From Pseudomonadota bacterium (lineage in GTDB: Bacteria; Pseudomonadota; Gammaproteobacteria; Burkholderiales; Burkholderiaceae_C): a DNA stretch of 64,000 nucleotides. The position numbers and the translations under genes were made by a program. Every line of letters starts with the position of its first letter. The stretch's first letter is position 1. The DNA is taken from assembly GCA_021808445.1 (NCBI GenBank), contig JAKBBP010000001.1, forward strand, positions 62,001 to 126,000, given 5' to 3'. Below are positions 63,433-64,000 of the stretch, one piece after another. The notes below the pieces were generated by a model. That model had not been told where the DNA came from and did not search any database. It was given only the letters and a program-made list of their open reading frames with translations.

Positions 63433-64000
63433 GCACCGTGACCCTGTACGTGCCGCGTGATTCCGCGGCGCTGGCGCTGGGCGCCGAGGAGGTGGCGCAG
63501 GCGCTTCGCGCCGAATGTGCCCGCCGCGGTCTGGACGTGAACATCGTGCGCAACGGTTCCCGCGGGATGTTCTGGCTCGAACCCCTGGTGGAAGTGGCAT
63601 TGCCCGAGGGGCGCATCGCCTACGGTCCCGTGCAGGCCGACGAGGTGCCGGAGCTGCTCGACGCCGGCCTGCTGCGCGGTGGCGCGCACAGACTGTGCCA
63701 TGGCCCGGTCGAGAAGATCGATTACCTGGCTCGCCAGCAGCGCCTCTGTTTCGCCCGCATGGGGGTGACCGATCCCCTGTCCCTGGCCGACTACGAGGCG
63801 CACGAGGGCTGGGCGGGGCTGCGCGCGGCGCTGGCCCTGCAGCCCCAGCAGATCGTGGAGCAGGTCATGGAGTCCGGGCTGCGCGGGCGGGGCGGCGCGG
63901 CGTTCCCGACGGCCATCAAGTGGCGCACCGTCCTGAACACCCCGGCGCAGCAGAAGTACGTGGTGTGCAATGCCGACGAAGGCGATTCCGGCACCTACTC
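63429..64000 (+). CDS. fdsB: NAD-dependent formate dehydrogenase beta subunit FdsB (partial, 5' end)
   Basis: The first 190 residues are present; the gene runs off the window. The N-terminal thioredoxin-like domain (STVTLYVPRDSAALALG) is followed by the start of the NuoF-type FMN/NADH-binding domain: VMESGLRGRGGAAFPTAIKW and CNADEGDSGTYS. FdsB carries FMN and a [4Fe-4S] cluster and reduces NAD. The ATG overlaps the fdsG stop. fdsA and the accessory genes should follow outside the window. Confidence 0.92.
   Translation, partial: MSTVTLYVPRDSAALALGAEEVAQALRAECARRGLDVNIVRNGSRGMFWLEPLVEVALPEGRIAYGPVQADEVPELLDAGLLRGGAHRLCHGPVEKIDYLARQQRLCFARMGVTDPLSLADYEAHEGWAGLRAALALQPQQIVEQVMESGLRGRGGAAFPTAIKWRTVLNTPAQQKYVVCNADEGDSGTY

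Noticed and set aside
1-64000. tRNA, rRNA, IS element, prophage, CRISPR array or replication origin
   Set aside because: Reading through the gaps I saw no cloverleaf, transposase, phage gene, regularly spaced repeat array or DnaA-box cluster. A tRNAscan or Infernal run would be needed to exclude small RNA genes fully.

Overview
The window is a dense, very GC-rich stretch (third codon positions almost all G or C) of a bacterial chromosome. Gene content and order suggest a betaproteobacterium, probably Burkholderiales: pst-phoU-phoB-phoR-ppk-ppx, an ornithine-lipid olsB gene, minCDE, a ModE-like regulator opposite fdsGB (soluble NAD-dependent formate dehydrogenase), IclR/MocR-controlled sulfonate genes, and several c-di-GMP and chemoreceptor proteins. 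The assignment rests on gene families and order only. I saw no tRNA or rRNA gene, insertion sequence, prophage or CRISPR array.

Layout. 1-8.2 kb: phosphate control and polyphosphate (pstB end, phoU, phoB, phoR, ppk1, ppx), then olsB and sixA. 8.3-16.2 kb: housekeeping genes (spermidine-synthase-like, lysS, pgi; rmlB-rmlD; minE-minD-minC). 16.5-20.8 kb: an AidB-type acyl-CoA dehydrogenase, a PAP2 phosphatase, a DUF4337 membrane protein and a LolC/E-type permease.

21-40 kb is the most notable part: a C2-sulfonate island. A FAD oxidoreductase and an NTF2-like small protein, read as TauY and TauX, are divergent. They are followed by a TauCAB-type importer and a MocR/TauR-type regulator. Next come a SauS-type acylating sulfoacetaldehyde dehydrogenase, an IclR regulator (SauR-like) and a divergent SauT-type CoA ligase that continues into a tripartite tricarboxylate transporter (tctC-tctB-tctA). 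Pta and Xsc lie opposite a second IclR regulator. The inferred logic is that taurine (TauXY) and sulfoacetate (SauT, SauS) both give sulfoacetaldehyde. Xsc then splits it into sulfite and acetyl phosphate, and Pta makes acetyl-CoA. Sulfite oxidation or export genes are not in the window. The promoters carry legible repeat structures.

40.2-45.99 kb: a CobS/CobT-like AAA+ and VWA pair with no cobalamin genes nearby, a globin-EAL protein and a soluble PAS chemoreceptor. 46.2-51.8 kb: an AraC regulator, a polar amino-acid ABC importer, an Asp/Glu-racemase-family protein and a DadA-type dehydrogenase, which together look like a D-amino-acid uptake and catabolism module. 52-54.8 kb: small genes, including two paralogous 66-residue proteins of unknown function and a structured RNA candidate ending in an intrinsic terminator. 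54.8-59.7 kb: a membrane PAS-GGDEF diguanylate cyclase, a metallophosphoesterase, and a soluble chemoreceptor with a C-terminal sensor-like domain. 59.8-64 kb: an oxalate/formate-type MFS carrier, an FdsR-like regulator, and fdsG with the start of fdsB, which runs off the window.
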